Positions 8,360 to 17,360 are shown, numbered from the stretch's first letter. The stretch: 64,000 bases of DNA from a bacterium (GCA_017403285.1 JAFQOI010000023.1:27486-91485); one strand, 5' to 3'. The notes: generated from the sequence alone by a model not told the origin. A program made the numbers and translations.

Positions 8360-9637
8360 TTATATAACAGATTGCTCGTTTACTGCAAAGATTTCAATAG
8401 CATCGTGGAAACAGTTTATTTTGCATATTCCGCAACCAATACATTTTGAATCGTCTATTCTTGCAATATTCTCTTCAAAACTAATGGCATCTGTAGGGCA
8501 CTTACCTTCACAATCTTTACATCCAGTACATTCATTATTTATAGTGGCAATTGCAATTTTTGTTTTTTGTTTCTCTTCTAAAGATATTTTCTTGATTGCA
8601 CCAGAAGGACATACTTCTGAACATCTGTTGCAATTGTATTTACAGTATTGAAATCCCTCTTCAAAATTAATATGAATGGCATTAAATTCTTTAGTCGCTT
8701 TTGTTAATATTTTTGTTGGACAATTGTTTATACAAAGATTGCAATTTAAACACGTATCTTGCATTCTTTGTGCATTTTTGCTTCCTGCTGGAAGAATAAT
8801 ACCTTGTATTTTTTTTGAAACTTTTTTTGCAAAGTTAATGCCTAATGCATATCCAGCGCCTATTGCTGATAAAAAGGCAATGCTTCCTATTATATTTCGT
8901 CTTTTTAAACTGAATTTAATTTCTTTTTTGTGTTCAGTACCATATTCTATAGCGTTTTTAGGACAAGTATTTATGCATTTTAGACATTTTAAACACATTT
9001 CATTGTCAATTTTGCTTTCGCTTGAGTTAATGCAACCAGCAGGACAATCTCTTTCGCAAGAACCACAAGCAATACAGTTGTCATTAACATAGAGTTTATT
9101 CAGCGAATTTTTTGAAATTAAGCCTAAAATAGTTCCAACTGGGCATATGTTTGTACAAAAAAACCTGTTTTTTAAAAAAACAATTGCAGCGATTAAAATG
9201 ATTGCTATAATTCCTGTTTTTTTTAAACTTAGCGCTGAACAAAATAATGTTAATGGGTCGATATATTTTAGAGTTAAAGTGCTTCCTGAGATTAAAGAAC
9301 CAATAACTAGTCCTAAAATAATGTATTTGAAAATATAGTTGTCCGTTGGTTCATTATTTTTTTTGTGTGCAATAAAAGAAATGAGTTCTTGAAATATCCC
9401 TAATGGGCATAAAGTTGAGCAAAAAAATCTTCCAAATAATAATGTTAAAATGATTAATCCGACTAATAAAATTATTGCAAATATCGAGAAATCAACAAAT
9501 ATTCTTTGTAAAAGCACAATAATTTCAATGTTTAAAAATTTTATTGGATAAAAAATGCCTGCAAAAGCAGTTATTGACAATGATAAAATAATAATTGCGA
9601 CTAATAATCTTATGGCGTAAAGATTTTTATTCTCCAT
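8360..9637 (-). CDS. Membrane polyferredoxin, NapH-like domain fused to ferredoxin domains
   Basis: The 425-residue protein starts with NapH-type membrane segments and two CxxxCP motifs (FFCSTLCPLG near 73 and FFCTNICPVG near 160). A cluster pair follows (CIACGSCERDCP and CLKCLKCINTCP, 188-225), then a basic KRRNIIG stretch and hydrophobic helix (245-265), then further 4Fe-4S motifs CLNCNLCINNCP, CNRCSEVCP, CTGCKDCEGKCP and CIGCGICKINCF. It should pass electrons at the membrane; partners are unknown. It is 21 bp upstream of tatA on the same strand. The architecture looks like NapH joined to NapG/MauM. Confidence 0.85.
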   Translation of the reverse strand: MENKNLYAIRLLVAIIILSLSITAFAGIFYPIKFLNIEIIVLLQRIFVDFSIFAIILLVGLIILTLLFGRFFCSTLCPLGIFQELISFIAHKKNNEPTDNYIFKYIILGLVIGSLISGSTLTLKYIDPLTLFCSALSLKKTGIIAIILIAAIVFLKNRFFCTNICPVGTILGLISKNSLNKLYVNDNCIACGSCERDCPAGCINSSESKIDNEMCLKCLKCINTCPKNAIEYGTEHKKEIKFSLKRRNIIGSIAFLSAIGAGYALGINFAKKVSKKIQGIILPAGSKNAQRMQDTCLNCNLCINNCPTKILTKATKEFNAIHINFEEGFQYCKYNCNRCSEVCPSGAIKKISLEEKQKTKIAIATINNECTGCKDCEGKCPTDAISFEENIARIDDSKCIGCGICKINCFHDAIEIFAVNEQSVI

Positions 9638-9820
9638 TAATTATGCTTCTTTCATATTTTGCTAATATAGATAATATCATTAAATGTAATTTACGGATAT
9701 TATTAAGTTCAAGATTTTATAAGGGAAATTCAGATGAAACTTTTTTGAATTAAATAAGTCATGTATCTGTAAGCAAATGTGAAAATTTATACTATAATAA
9801 GGAAGTATAAGGAGAGAGTT

Positions 9821-11050
9821 GTGAAAAAAATTCTAAAGAAAGCCATATTATTTTCTTTTGTACTTTTATTTATATGTTTGTCTTTTCCTGCTAACAATGT
9901 TGCAGTAGCAGGTTCTGATGCTATGCAATATGATTTGGTATGGAAGATTATAAACTCTAAATATTTAGATCAAACAAATAATGGTCAAAATTGGAATAGA
10001 TGGCGTCATAAGTATGATTCAAAAATTAAAACCCCAGAAGATGCTTATGTCGCAATAGATACGATGGTTGCAAGCTTAAATGACCATTATACAAGATTTG
10101 TACCTCCAAAAGAATTTGCAGAAGAACAAAATATGATAAAGGGTTCTTTGTTTGGGATTGGTGTGCAAATTGGAGCAAGAAATGGGAAAATTTTAGTTAT
10201 TTCTCCTATCGAAGATACACCTGGAGAAAGAGCAGGTATTTTGCCAGAAGATGAAATCTTGGCGATAGATGGTGTTTCGACTAAGGACATGACAGTTGAT
10301 AAAGCGGCAGATAGAATTCGTGGGGAAAAAGGTACTACTGTTAAATTATTAATAAAAAGAAAAGGTGTTCCTGACAAGACATATAGTATTGTTAGAGATG
10401 AAATTACTATCAAGTCCATTTCTGTTAAATTGCCCGAAAATTTTAAATTGGATGACAAGTTGGGTTATATAAGAATTAGCTCTTTTATGGGAAAAAATTC
10501 TGGTAATGATTTTGAAAAAGAACTTATTAATTTAAAGAATAAAGAAGGAATTATAATTGACCTTAGAGCAAATTCTGGTGGATTACTTTCTAACGCAATC
10601 CAAATAGCAGATATGTTCCTTGATAATTCATATATTGTTAGTACCGTAGATAGAGATGGTTATAAAGAAACATCAAAATCAAGAAGAAATTATATTTCTG
10701 AACAACCGATGGTTGTATTAATAAACAAAGGAAGTGCTTCGGCTAGTGAAATTTTATCAGGTGCGTTAAAGGATAATCAAAGGGCTCTTCTAATCGGAGA
10801 AAATACTTTTGGAAAAGGACTCGTTCAAGAAGTTAAACCGTTAACTCCATATGGTTCTGGGCTAAATATTACAATTCAAAAATATTTGACACCAAATGGA
10901 ACAGATATAAATAAAAAAGGTATAGCACCGGATATAGAGGTTAAGATAACCGAAGAAAATATTAAAAATAAAGATGATGTGCAACTAAAAAAAGCACAGG
11001 CCGTTCTTCTTCAAATGATTGAAAATGAAAAAACATCATCTAATTTTTAA
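9821..11050 (+). CDS. ctpA: C-terminal processing peptidase, S41 family (CtpA-like)
   Basis: The protein of about 409 residues has a signal peptide or membrane anchor (KKAILFSFVLLFICLSFPA). It then has a PDZ domain with SPIEDTPGERAGILPEDEI and a serine protease core with the nucleophile in GSASASEILSG and the lysine in GENTFGKGLVQEV. It acts outside the cytoplasmic membrane on protein C-termini. I chose the GTG at 9821 because AAGGAGAG stands just before it. The longer frame from GTG 9779 includes a TATAAT at 9793-9798 that is probably the promoter -10. The 3' end overlaps the convergent flavoprotein gene by 11 bp. Confidence 0.92.
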   Translation: MKKILKKAILFSFVLLFICLSFPANNVAVAGSDAMQYDLVWKIINSKYLDQTNNGQNWNRWRHKYDSKIKTPEDAYVAIDTMVASLNDHYTRFVPPKEFAEEQNMIKGSLFGIGVQIGARNGKILVISPIEDTPGERAGILPEDEILAIDGVSTKDMTVDKAADRIRGEKGTTVKLLIKRKGVPDKTYSIVRDEITIKSISVKLPENFKLDDKLGYIRISSFMGKNSGNDFEKELINLKNKEGIIIDLRANSGGLLSNAIQIADMFLDNSYIVSTVDRDGYKETSKSRRNYISEQPMVVLINKGSASASEILSGALKDNQRALLIGENTFGKGLVQEVKPLTPYGSGLNITIQKYLTPNGTDINKKGIAPDIEVKITEENIKNKDDVQLKKAQAVLLQMIENEKTSSNF

Positions 11051-12404
11051 GTTTGCTACAAATTATCTGTGCAGCATTTAAAACAGGATCGATAGCTGGA
11101 GAATGTTCAGGAGAATATGGTAAATCCAAGTTCATGAATGTCTCCAGTTTCGTTTTTCCAATCATTGCAGGGATAACAGCATTTATTCTTTGATTTACAT
11201 TGCCTTCTCCAACTCCTTGTATTCCAAGCAGTAAATGAGTATTTTTATCTGCAATTAATTTTAAAGTTATAATTCCAGAGTTTGGCATGTAACCAGATTT
11301 GTCTCTTTTTGTTACTGTAGCAGACTCGGGTTGAAACCCATATTTAATTGCATCTTTATAACTTATTCCAATCATCGATATTGTGTAATTGAAAAATTTT
11401 GTTGTTGTTGAATTCATTACTCCATCAAAGTAACAGTGTCTACCTGCAATATTAATTGCGGCACATCGGCCCTCTTTGTTTGCAGTAGAGCCCATTGGCG
11501 CCCAGAAACGTCTATTTGTTACGAGATTAAAATTGTCTGTGCAATCACCAACAGCATAAATGTTGTTTATTGATGTTTGCATTGTTTCTCCAACGTGAAT
11601 ACTATTGTTTATTCCAAGTTCAATGCCACTTCCTACAAGAAAATCGGTGTTAGGTCTAATGCCTGTTCCAAGTATAACAATATCTGTTTCTATTTCTTTC
11701 CCAGATGCAGTTATTACTTTTTTTACTTCACCTTTTTCGTTCCCTTCAAAGCTTACTATGTTTTCATTTGTAAGTATTTTTATTTGATTGGGGAATTTGT
11801 TTAGAATGTATTCTGCTATCATTTGGGAAAAATCTTCATCAAACATTTTCAATACTTGTGAGTTTTTTTCAATCAAAGTAACAGTTAGGTTATTGCTTAC
11901 AAAAGCTTCAAGAAGTTCAATTGATATGTAGCCGCCACCTACTAAAACGGCTTTTTTAGATTCTTTTATACGTTTTTTTATGTTTATCCCATCATGGATG
12001 GTTCTAAGTTTAAATATATTTTTTAATTCTATATTTTCTATATCTGGAATAATAGGAATGGCTCCAGTCGCAAGAACAAGAATATTGTAACCCACTTCAT
12101 ATTTATTGCCAGATAAAAGGTCTTCTATTAAGACAGTTTGTTTCTCTGGATTGACTTTTAAACAGCGACTTTTTGTGTATACTTCAATATTTTGTTTTCT
12201 AAAATCATCAGGGCTTCTCAAAATAAGAGTATTAACTTCTTTTATTACATTACCGATATAATATGGTAATCCACAAGCAGAATAAGAAATAATATCATCT
12301 TGCGTGTACATTTCAATCTTAATATTGGGGTTTTCTCTTCTTAATTTAGCAGCGGTTTTTGGACCGGCAGCACCACCACCAATAATAACAACTTTATTTG
12401 ACAT
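11040..12404 (-). CDS. CoA-disulfide reductase / NADH oxidase-like flavoprotein disulfide reductase
   Basis: The 454-residue protein has an FAD motif (VVIIGGGAAGPKTA), a single redox cysteine in YSACGLPYYIG (C44), an NAD-binding motif (AVLVGGGYISIELLEA) and the second FAD motif (NNIYAVGDCTD), then a dimerisation domain. A lone cysteine rather than CxxxxC marks the CoA-disulfide reductase / NADH oxidase / peroxidase subgroup, acting on small thiols or oxygen in the cytosol. Which substrate is used cannot be told. A small ACT-like gene ends 11 bp upstream. AAAAGGGG precedes the start. Confidence 0.85.
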   Translation of the reverse strand: MSNKVVIIGGGAAGPKTAAKLRRENPNIKIEMYTQDDIISYSACGLPYYIGNVIKEVNTLILRSPDDFRKQNIEVYTKSRCLKVNPEKQTVLIEDLLSGNKYEVGYNILVLATGAIPIIPDIENIELKNIFKLRTIHDGINIKKRIKESKKAVLVGGGYISIELLEAFVSNNLTVTLIEKNSQVLKMFDEDFSQMIAEYILNKFPNQIKILTNENIVSFEGNEKGEVKKVITASGKEIETDIVILGTGIRPNTDFLVGSGIELGINNSIHVGETMQTSINNIYAVGDCTDNFNLVTNRRFWAPMGSTANKEGRCAAINIAGRHCYFDGVMNSTTTKFFNYTISMIGISYKDAIKYGFQPESATVTKRDKSGYMPNSGIITLKLIADKNTHLLLGIQGVGEGNVNQRINAVIPAMIGKTKLETFMNLDLPYSPEHSPAIDPVLNAAQIICSKLKN

Positions 12405-12415
12405 TTTTTCCCCTT

Positions 12416-12655
12416 TTAAAAAATCATTCTTTCAAGTTCAATGCCACTTATATCAATTAGTGAATTTTCTAACCGAATAGCACTTTCTCTGTTTTCTATT
12501 TGAAGCAAAATAATTCCTGTGTTAGAACACAAGAAAGACTCGTTATTTATTCCTATTCGTAGTTTTATATCGCAGTTAAATTCAGTTAAAATTCTTTGCA
12601 ATTCAACCGCATTGTCTTCTTTCTCTTTTAGTTTTATTCCGATAATTATTGTCAT
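12416..12655 (-). CDS. Small ACT-like regulatory protein (TM1266-like)
   Basis: About 79 residues from the ATG at 12655, or 88 from a TTG at 12682; neither has a strong ribosome site. The beta-alpha-beta pattern (MTIIIGIKL, helix, CDIKLRIGI, NTGIILLQIE, helix, SGIELERMIF) resembles the one-domain ACT proteins annotated as iron-only hydrogenase system regulators (TM1266 family). It sits 11 bp before the flavoprotein gene and is probably co-transcribed. The ligand is unknown. A family assignment by eye is moderate only. Confidence 0.6.
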   Translation of the reverse strand: MTIIIGIKLKEKEDNAVELQRILTEFNCDIKLRIGINNESFLCSNTGIILLQIENRESAIRLENSLIDISGIELERMIF

Positions 12656-12726
12656 ATCTTTAGTCTTTACTAAAGCAAACAATACTTCATTGCCAGATTG
12701 ACTATATAATAGAATATACTTTAATT

Positions 12727-13038
12727 TTATTTAATATCTTTTATTGTAGGAACACTTTTTAATTGATTCTTTTTTAGTTTGTTAACGACAGAATCAACAA
12801 GGAAATCATAAGACTTAATGTTTCTTATTTCAGGAGAAAATTCTTTTTCTAGCATTTCTTCAACCATTGCTCTGATTCTTAAATCTTCGCGCACAAAACT
12901 GTTATCCGCAGCAATCTCTTGAAGAAAATCATTTCTCGCTTTTTTTAAATTGTTTGAAGCAGAAAATCTAAGCCACTTTAACTGTAACTTTAAATTAGAT
13001 AATTCTTTTACAAGTTTAACGTTCTTTAAACCGAACAT
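12727..13038 (-). CDS. Hypothetical protein, 103 residues, shares a module with its upstream neighbour
   Basis: I do not recognise a named family. The protein is basic in its N-terminal half (LKLQLKWLRFSASNNLKKAR). Its second half runs from MVEEMLEKEF to SYDFLVDSVVNKL, which aligns without gaps to MVKAVLEEEL through LLYDLVLYSLVEKM of the upstream gene. No membrane segment or signal peptide is seen. The start codon overlaps the upstream gene by 13 bp, so the two are translationally coupled. Confidence 0.75.
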   Translation of the reverse strand: MFGLKNVKLVKELSNLKLQLKWLRFSASNNLKKARNDFLQEIAADNSFVREDLRIRAMVEEMLEKEFSPEIRNIKSYDFLVDSVVNKLKKNQLKSVPTIKDIK

Positions 13039-13361
13039 TTTATGTGTACTTCTCCTTTTCTGAAGGATACATCCTGTACTTCTTTTACATTATTGTCCTT
13101 AATATATGATAAAACATTTTCAACGTTTTGTACAGTGTTCATCTTCTCTACAAGAGAATATAATACCAAGTCGTATAATAAAGAATTATTTTTTAATTGT
13201 GGAAGTTCTTCTTCTAAGACTGCTTTTACCATCATTGCAAGTTTATCTTGAGCAGTGAATTTATTATTTAAAGGATTGGTCATTTTCGAATTGGCAGATA
13301 TTGATCTGTCTCCGCTTTTGTTTACCAATTCAATTGTTACTTTTTTTTCTGAGTTTAACAT
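13026..13361 (-). CDS. Hypothetical protein, 111 residues, paralogous module with the downstream gene
   Basis: Unrecognised. An N-terminal region rich in Asn/Ser/Lys is followed by a mixed helical module (about residues 43-75) that resembles the one in the downstream 103-residue protein: shared M-V, L-E-x-E, Y-D, S-x-V and K positions. The C-terminus (EVQDVSFRKGEVHIKCSV) looks like two beta strands. A good ribosome site (AAAGGAAAGG) precedes the ATG, and the gene faces away from the repeat-protein gene that starts at 13647. Confidence 0.75.
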   Translation of the reverse strand: MLNSEKKVTIELVNKSGDRSISANSKMTNPLNNKFTAQDKLAMMVKAVLEEELPQLKNNSLLYDLVLYSLVEKMNTVQNVENVLSYIKDNNVKEVQDVSFRKGEVHIKCSV

Positions 13362-13616
13362 ACTTACCTTTCCTTTACATTTACTATGTCATGTTTTTTT
13401 CTTTTCCTCTGAAATTAAGAGGTATGAATATTCAAAATTTACTCATATTGATAAATCTGTTACATTTCTTAATTTTGTTTTGTTATTTATGATTAAGCCT
13501 TTTAATTTTGACTTGTAAATATTTATGAAAGAAATGTTTTTATATATTTAAATAGACTAAAGTTTTTTAAATTTTGGTCGATAAATAGCATAAGTTTTAA
13601 TGTGAATGTAAAAGAA

Positions 13617-13632
13617 TTGTGCTTTCGCACAA
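13617..13632 (+). promoter_or_regulatory. Short hairpin just before the ribosome site of the repeat-protein gene
   Basis: TTGTGC and GCACAA form a 6-bp stem closed by a TTTC loop, directly followed by GAGAAAAGGAAATT and the ATG at 13647. It could stabilise the mRNA 5' end or influence translation. The surrounding 285-bp divergent region (13362-13646) holds nothing else I can support. Confidence 0.35.
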
Positions 13633-13646
13633 GAGAAAAGGAAATT

Positions 13647-15290
13647 ATGAAAGATTTTTCTATCAAACAGACAAGTGCTTCTAATCCTAGTAATGGAACT
13701 AATTCGAAAACTGATAATTATTCTAAATTGTATAAAGAATATGAACGTACAAGAGTGCAGATGAGCAAATCGGATTTTGCAAATTCTCCAGTTGCAATCG
13801 AAAAAGAACTTACGATGATTGCTCAGCTTAAGATTGCAGCAAAAGAACAAGGAAAGAAAACCGAATTATCTGTTTTAGAAGAAAGAGAACAGGCATTGTA
13901 TACTAAACTTGCGAATAGTATGCTCTCAAAATCTGCGCCATCATGTTATGGTCAAGTTTCTTTTAGTGGACGTTTCTCTCAGAATCTTTCAAATCCAACA
14001 GATGAGAAACTTGATTTTCAACAAGATAGATTTTTTAGACTTTTTAATCAAGGATTTAAGGACGAAAACGTAATTAAATCTAATTTGCAAGTTATGCATG
14101 ACATGGGTATGGACATTGATTCTGCAATTAAAATACTTGATGCAATTAAATTTTCTGACTCTGATACAGGTAACTACGATGTTAACCAAGAAACCTTCAA
14201 AAAACTTGTAACTATCAAAAAAAATCTTGCAACATCAAGAAATTTTGAAAAAGAAGAATACAACAGTCCTATTAACCAAATAGGGGTGCAAAAAATTTCT
14301 GTTGGAAATAGTACTATTATTTTTAAAAATGGAAAGGCAACATATGTTTCCCCTTTCTACGAACGAAGTGTTCAAAGTATGCAGGAAGAATATGATAGTT
14401 CTGTCTCTGATGATGAAGATAAATTAATCTATGATTTTGCAAATAAATATGTTGATAAAAATGGTGAAATTAATAGTAATTATATTCGTGCAATGCTACA
14501 ACTTAGACAAGCAGGAATAGTAAGAAATCAACTTCTTGAGATGCTTGAAATGTGTACATCAAAAGATGGTGCAATTGATAAGAACATGCTCAGTGCCATT
14601 TCCCAACTAAAAAATGCAGGTACTTTAAGCCATGAAATAAAAATTATATTAAATGCTATTGGTAAAGATGAAGATGGTCATTTTGATAAAAATGATATAG
14701 AAAATGCAAATGCTCTTACTAAATCTGTTATGGAAGGCAAAGATGTTGTTTCTTTTCTTTCAGATATGAGAACAGGTGAAGAAGCAAGAGATTATATCGT
14801 TGATTTCGCAACTCGTTTTGGTGCAGAACGTCTTTCTGAACTTTTGGCTATTGTTAAAAATTCAGATGGGATCCCTGATGAAAATGCAATGGATGTTGTT
14901 AATTCTTTAATTCACAATAGATCTATTTATGATGAAAATGGTGAAATTACTGCAAAAGATTTTGTAGGTATTTCTCAACATATGGTGCAAGTTGCAAAAG
15001 ATTTTAATATGTCTGGAGAAGTCAATGATGGTGCGGTAGAGACGATATTTCAAATGAATGCGGCAAATATTCCTGTTGAGGATATTGAAGAACTTCTTAA
15101 AAAATGTGTAGATGATGATGGAAAGATAAATAAAACTTTGACAAAAATCCTTTGGCACATGACTTGGGATAACGAAAGTGTATCTAAAATGCATAAAGTC
15201 ATGGATTTATGTCGGGAAAAAGGTTCTATTGATACAGAAAATTCTGAAAGATTACTTCAGTATATAGAACATTATTCTCCATCTAATTAA
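13647..15290 (+). CDS. Unknown protein with about 35-residue repeats carrying EF-hand-like DxNGxI loops
   Basis: The protein has 547 residues from the ATG with AAAGGAAATT upstream; an upstream in-frame ATG at 13602 lacks a site and includes the leader hairpin. No signal peptide is visible. From the middle onward, units begin with an acidic turn (DKNGEIN, SKDGAID, DEDGHFD, NSDGIPD, DENGEIT, DDDGKIN) followed by two short helices often containing L-x-x-AG. The first two spacings are 35 residues. The loops resemble calcium-binding EF-hand or dockerin loops, but no second loop completes a classic pair. An Asn/Ser-rich N-terminus contains QVSFSGRFS. Function unknown. Confidence 0.8.
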   Translation: MKDFSIKQTSASNPSNGTNSKTDNYSKLYKEYERTRVQMSKSDFANSPVAIEKELTMIAQLKIAAKEQGKKTELSVLEEREQALYTKLANSMLSKSAPSCYGQVSFSGRFSQNLSNPTDEKLDFQQDRFFRLFNQGFKDENVIKSNLQVMHDMGMDIDSAIKILDAIKFSDSDTGNYDVNQETFKKLVTIKKNLATSRNFEKEEYNSPINQIGVQKISVGNSTIIFKNGKATYVSPFYERSVQSMQEEYDSSVSDDEDKLIYDFANKYVDKNGEINSNYIRAMLQLRQAGIVRNQLLEMLEMCTSKDGAIDKNMLSAISQLKNAGTLSHEIKIILNAIGKDEDGHFDKNDIENANALTKSVMEGKDVVSFLSDMRTGEEARDYIVDFATRFGAERLSELLAIVKNSDGIPDENAMDVVNSLIHNRSIYDENGEITAKDFVGISQHMVQVAKDFNMSGEVNDGAVETIFQMNAANIPVEDIEELLKKCVDDDGKINKTLTKILWHMTWDNESVSKMHKVMDLCREKGSIDTENSERLLQYIEHYSPSN

Positions 15291-16098
15291 ATTCAGAATA
15301 GTTGGTTAATTTGAAGCCTAAATCTAAAATTTCTTGTTTTAGTTTTGGGCTTTTTATTGCCATAAATTCCTTATAATTATTTACGTTTGAAGGATTTATT
15401 GTTGGATGAATTATTATTTCTGTAATTTCTGTTTGTGTTTTTATTGTTTTTAATCCTTGTAAAATACTGTTTTCATCCATATAACCAGTGTATAAAATGC
15501 CTATAAATTTATCGTTTGTGTATGGATATTTATTTATATTTGATAGAGAGTTGAGAACTATACTTTTTAAAATATTTGCATAAAATTTCATATCTAATGT
15601 CTTTGATGGAACAATGTATGGAACTTCCTTTTGTGTCCTTATAAATTTTATATTGTATTCTTTTGCTAATTTAACAATAAGATTAAATATCGGAGGAATT
15701 GCGTGAATGTGTCTATGTGAATCTATATGTGAGATATTGATGGATTTTAGAATTTTTTCAATTTGAAGTCTAAACTCAACTTCAACCGCATTAATAAATT
15801 TTTTATCAGTTGATTTTATTAATGCAGAAATAAATCCGTTGTTGAAATGTCCATTTTTATCGCATAGCAAGGGTGAATTTGATAGGCACATTCCTTCTGT
15901 TATATTGAAGTGAAAGCCTAAATCTAACGTTTTTGTTTGTGGAAAAATTTGGTTTATTGCGTGGTCAAAGCCATCCATATTCACGATTAAACTGGCAGAA
16001 GTTATTATTCCTTCTTTGTGTCCGAGCATAATGGCTTCATTTGTACTATTTGAATATCCGAAATCATCGGCATTTATGATAACCTTTTTCATTTGCAT
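15283..16098 (-). CDS. YdjC/ChbG/HpnK-family deacetylase
   Basis: The 271-residue protein starts KKVIINADDFGYSNSTNEAI, the YdjC-family metal aspartate pair, followed by ITSASLIVNM, LDLGFHFNITEG and HIDSHRHIHAIPPI with the metal-binding histidines. Family members remove acetyl groups from sugars (chitooligosaccharides, hopanoid-linked glucosamine). It stands divergent to a GT2 glycosyltransferase whose product may be its substrate. The start could also be the ATG at 16092. The 3' end overlaps the convergent repeat-protein gene by 8 bp. Confidence 0.88.
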   Translation of the reverse strand: MQMKKVIINADDFGYSNSTNEAIMLGHKEGIITSASLIVNMDGFDHAINQIFPQTKTLDLGFHFNITEGMCLSNSPLLCDKNGHFNNGFISALIKSTDKKFINAVEVEFRLQIEKILKSINISHIDSHRHIHAIPPIFNLIVKLAKEYNIKFIRTQKEVPYIVPSKTLDMKFYANILKSIVLNSLSNINKYPYTNDKFIGILYTGYMDENSILQGLKTIKTQTEITEIIIHPTINPSNVNNYKEFMAIKSPKLKQEILDLGFKLTNYSEFN

Positions 16099-16151
16099 AT
16101 TTCTTCATCATATTCTATTATGATTTATATTAGCACAAAGGTTTGAGTTAT

Positions 16152-17105
16152 ATGAATTTACCGGTTTTATCTATTGTTATACCTTGTTTTAATGAAGAGG
16201 CGTGTATTGAACATACAACAACAAGATTATTAGAGGTTTTGAAAGAATTAGAAGATGAAAATCAAATTTCATCGGATAGTTTTATTTTTTTTGTAGATGA
16301 TGGAAGTAATGACAATACTTGGTCTTTTATACAAAAGGAAAATGAAAAAAATAATAAGGTAAAAGGAGTCAGTTTTACAAGGAACTTTGGAAATCAAATG
16401 GCTATTCTTGCTGGTTTGACAGAAGCAAATAAGTTAAAAGCTGATTGTTTTATTACTATAGATGCGGACTTGCAGCAGGATGAAACAAAAATAAAAGAGT
16501 TTGTACAAAAATATAAATCTGGTATTCAGATTGTTTGTGGTGTAAGAAACGATAGAAAAACAGATGGGGTTTTTAAAAAAACAAGTGCGCTATTTTTTTA
16601 TAAATTAATGAATTTATTCGGAGTGAATATAAAGCCAAATCATTCAGAATATAGGTTGCTAAGTAAAAAAGTTGTAGATGCGCTTGAAAATTATACTGAA
16701 CGTAATATGTTTTTGCGTGGTATTTTTAGCGAGATTGGATTTAAAAAAGACTATATATTTTTTGATGTTAAGCCGCGGAGAGAGGGGGTATCAAAATTTA
16801 CACCATTCAAAATGTTTACTTTAGCGCTTAATGGGATAACATCATTTAGCATTGTGCCTTTAAGAATGGTTATGTTCTTAGGTTTGATAGTTGCATTTAT
16901 TAGTTTTTGCATTGGCATAAGTGCTTTAATAGATAAAATATTTCTAGATAAAGCAGTTTCTGGTTGGGCTACAATTGTTACTGCGATAGGATTTATCGGT
17001 GGAATACAAATTCTTTGTATTGGTATTATTGGTGAATATTTAGGTCAACTTTTTCAAGAGGTGAAAAATAGACCTAGATATATAATTGAAAAATCAATTA
17101 CTTAA
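16152..17105 (+). CDS. GT2 glycosyltransferase with two C-terminal membrane helices (DPM1/GtrB/ArnC-like)
   Basis: The protein of about 317 residues has a GT-A fold: LSIVIPCFNEEACIEHT, the FVDDGSNDNTW nucleotide site, TRNFGNQMAILAGL, the metal motif DADLQQD, and PRREGVSKFTPF. Two helices (about 233-260 and 272-295) follow. This layout is that of polyprenyl-phosphate sugar transferases loading sugars on a lipid carrier. The ATG at 16152 has AAAGG 10 nt upstream; an upstream TTG at 16143 is less likely. The divergent YdjC deacetylase could act on the same lipid-linked sugar. The end overlaps a small minus-strand ORF. Confidence 0.9.
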   Translation: MNLPVLSIVIPCFNEEACIEHTTTRLLEVLKELEDENQISSDSFIFFVDDGSNDNTWSFIQKENEKNNKVKGVSFTRNFGNQMAILAGLTEANKLKADCFITIDADLQQDETKIKEFVQKYKSGIQIVCGVRNDRKTDGVFKKTSALFFYKLMNLFGVNIKPNHSEYRLLSKKVVDALENYTERNMFLRGIFSEIGFKKDYIFFDVKPRREGVSKFTPFKMFTLALNGITSFSIVPLRMVMFLGLIVAFISFCIGISALIDKIFLDKAVSGWATIVTAIGFIGGIQILCIGIIGEYLGQLFQEVKNRPRYIIEKSIT

Positions 17106-17253
17106 TTTTTTCATTGTCAATCCATACATAAGTCCTTGGTAAAACACGAATAAATGGGTTATCAATGTCTTTGTAGTTTTGCGGATTTGATATGAATATA
17201 TTAAGTCTTTTTATCCTTTTTATAATTGTTAAAAAGTAGTTTTTTATTTCCAT
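17098..17253 (-). CDS. Possible small protein of 51 residues
   Basis: I translated this from the minus strand: it starts MEIKNYFLTIIKRIKRLNIF, continues with ISNPQNYKDIDNPF, then IRVLPRTYVWIDNEKIK and a stop. The N-terminal half would form a basic amphipathic helix, and the C-terminal half has the Pro, Trp and Asp composition of a real protein. A weak TTGGAAA lies upstream. It occupies most of an otherwise empty 262-bp gap and overlaps the GT2 stop by 8 bp. No family is recognised; it may be spurious. Confidence 0.4.
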   Translation of the reverse strand: MEIKNYFLTIIKRIKRLNIFISNPQNYKDIDNPFIRVLPRTYVWIDNEKIK

Positions 17254-17330
17254 AGTTATTTCCAACAGAATATTCCGTTTATATTATAGAAATTCCTGAA
17301 TATAAAAAACATCACCAAATTATTAATAAA

Positions 17331-17360
17331 TTGATTTAATTCATTATGCTTATGTATAAT
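17331..17360 (+). promoter_or_regulatory. Promoter of the lone receiver gene, 7 nt before its ATG
   Basis: TTGATT (17331-17336), an 18-bp spacer and TATAAT (17355-17360) are followed by 7 nt and the ATG at 17368. The transcript should begin at about the start codon. No Shine-Dalgarno site fits. Confidence 0.7.
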
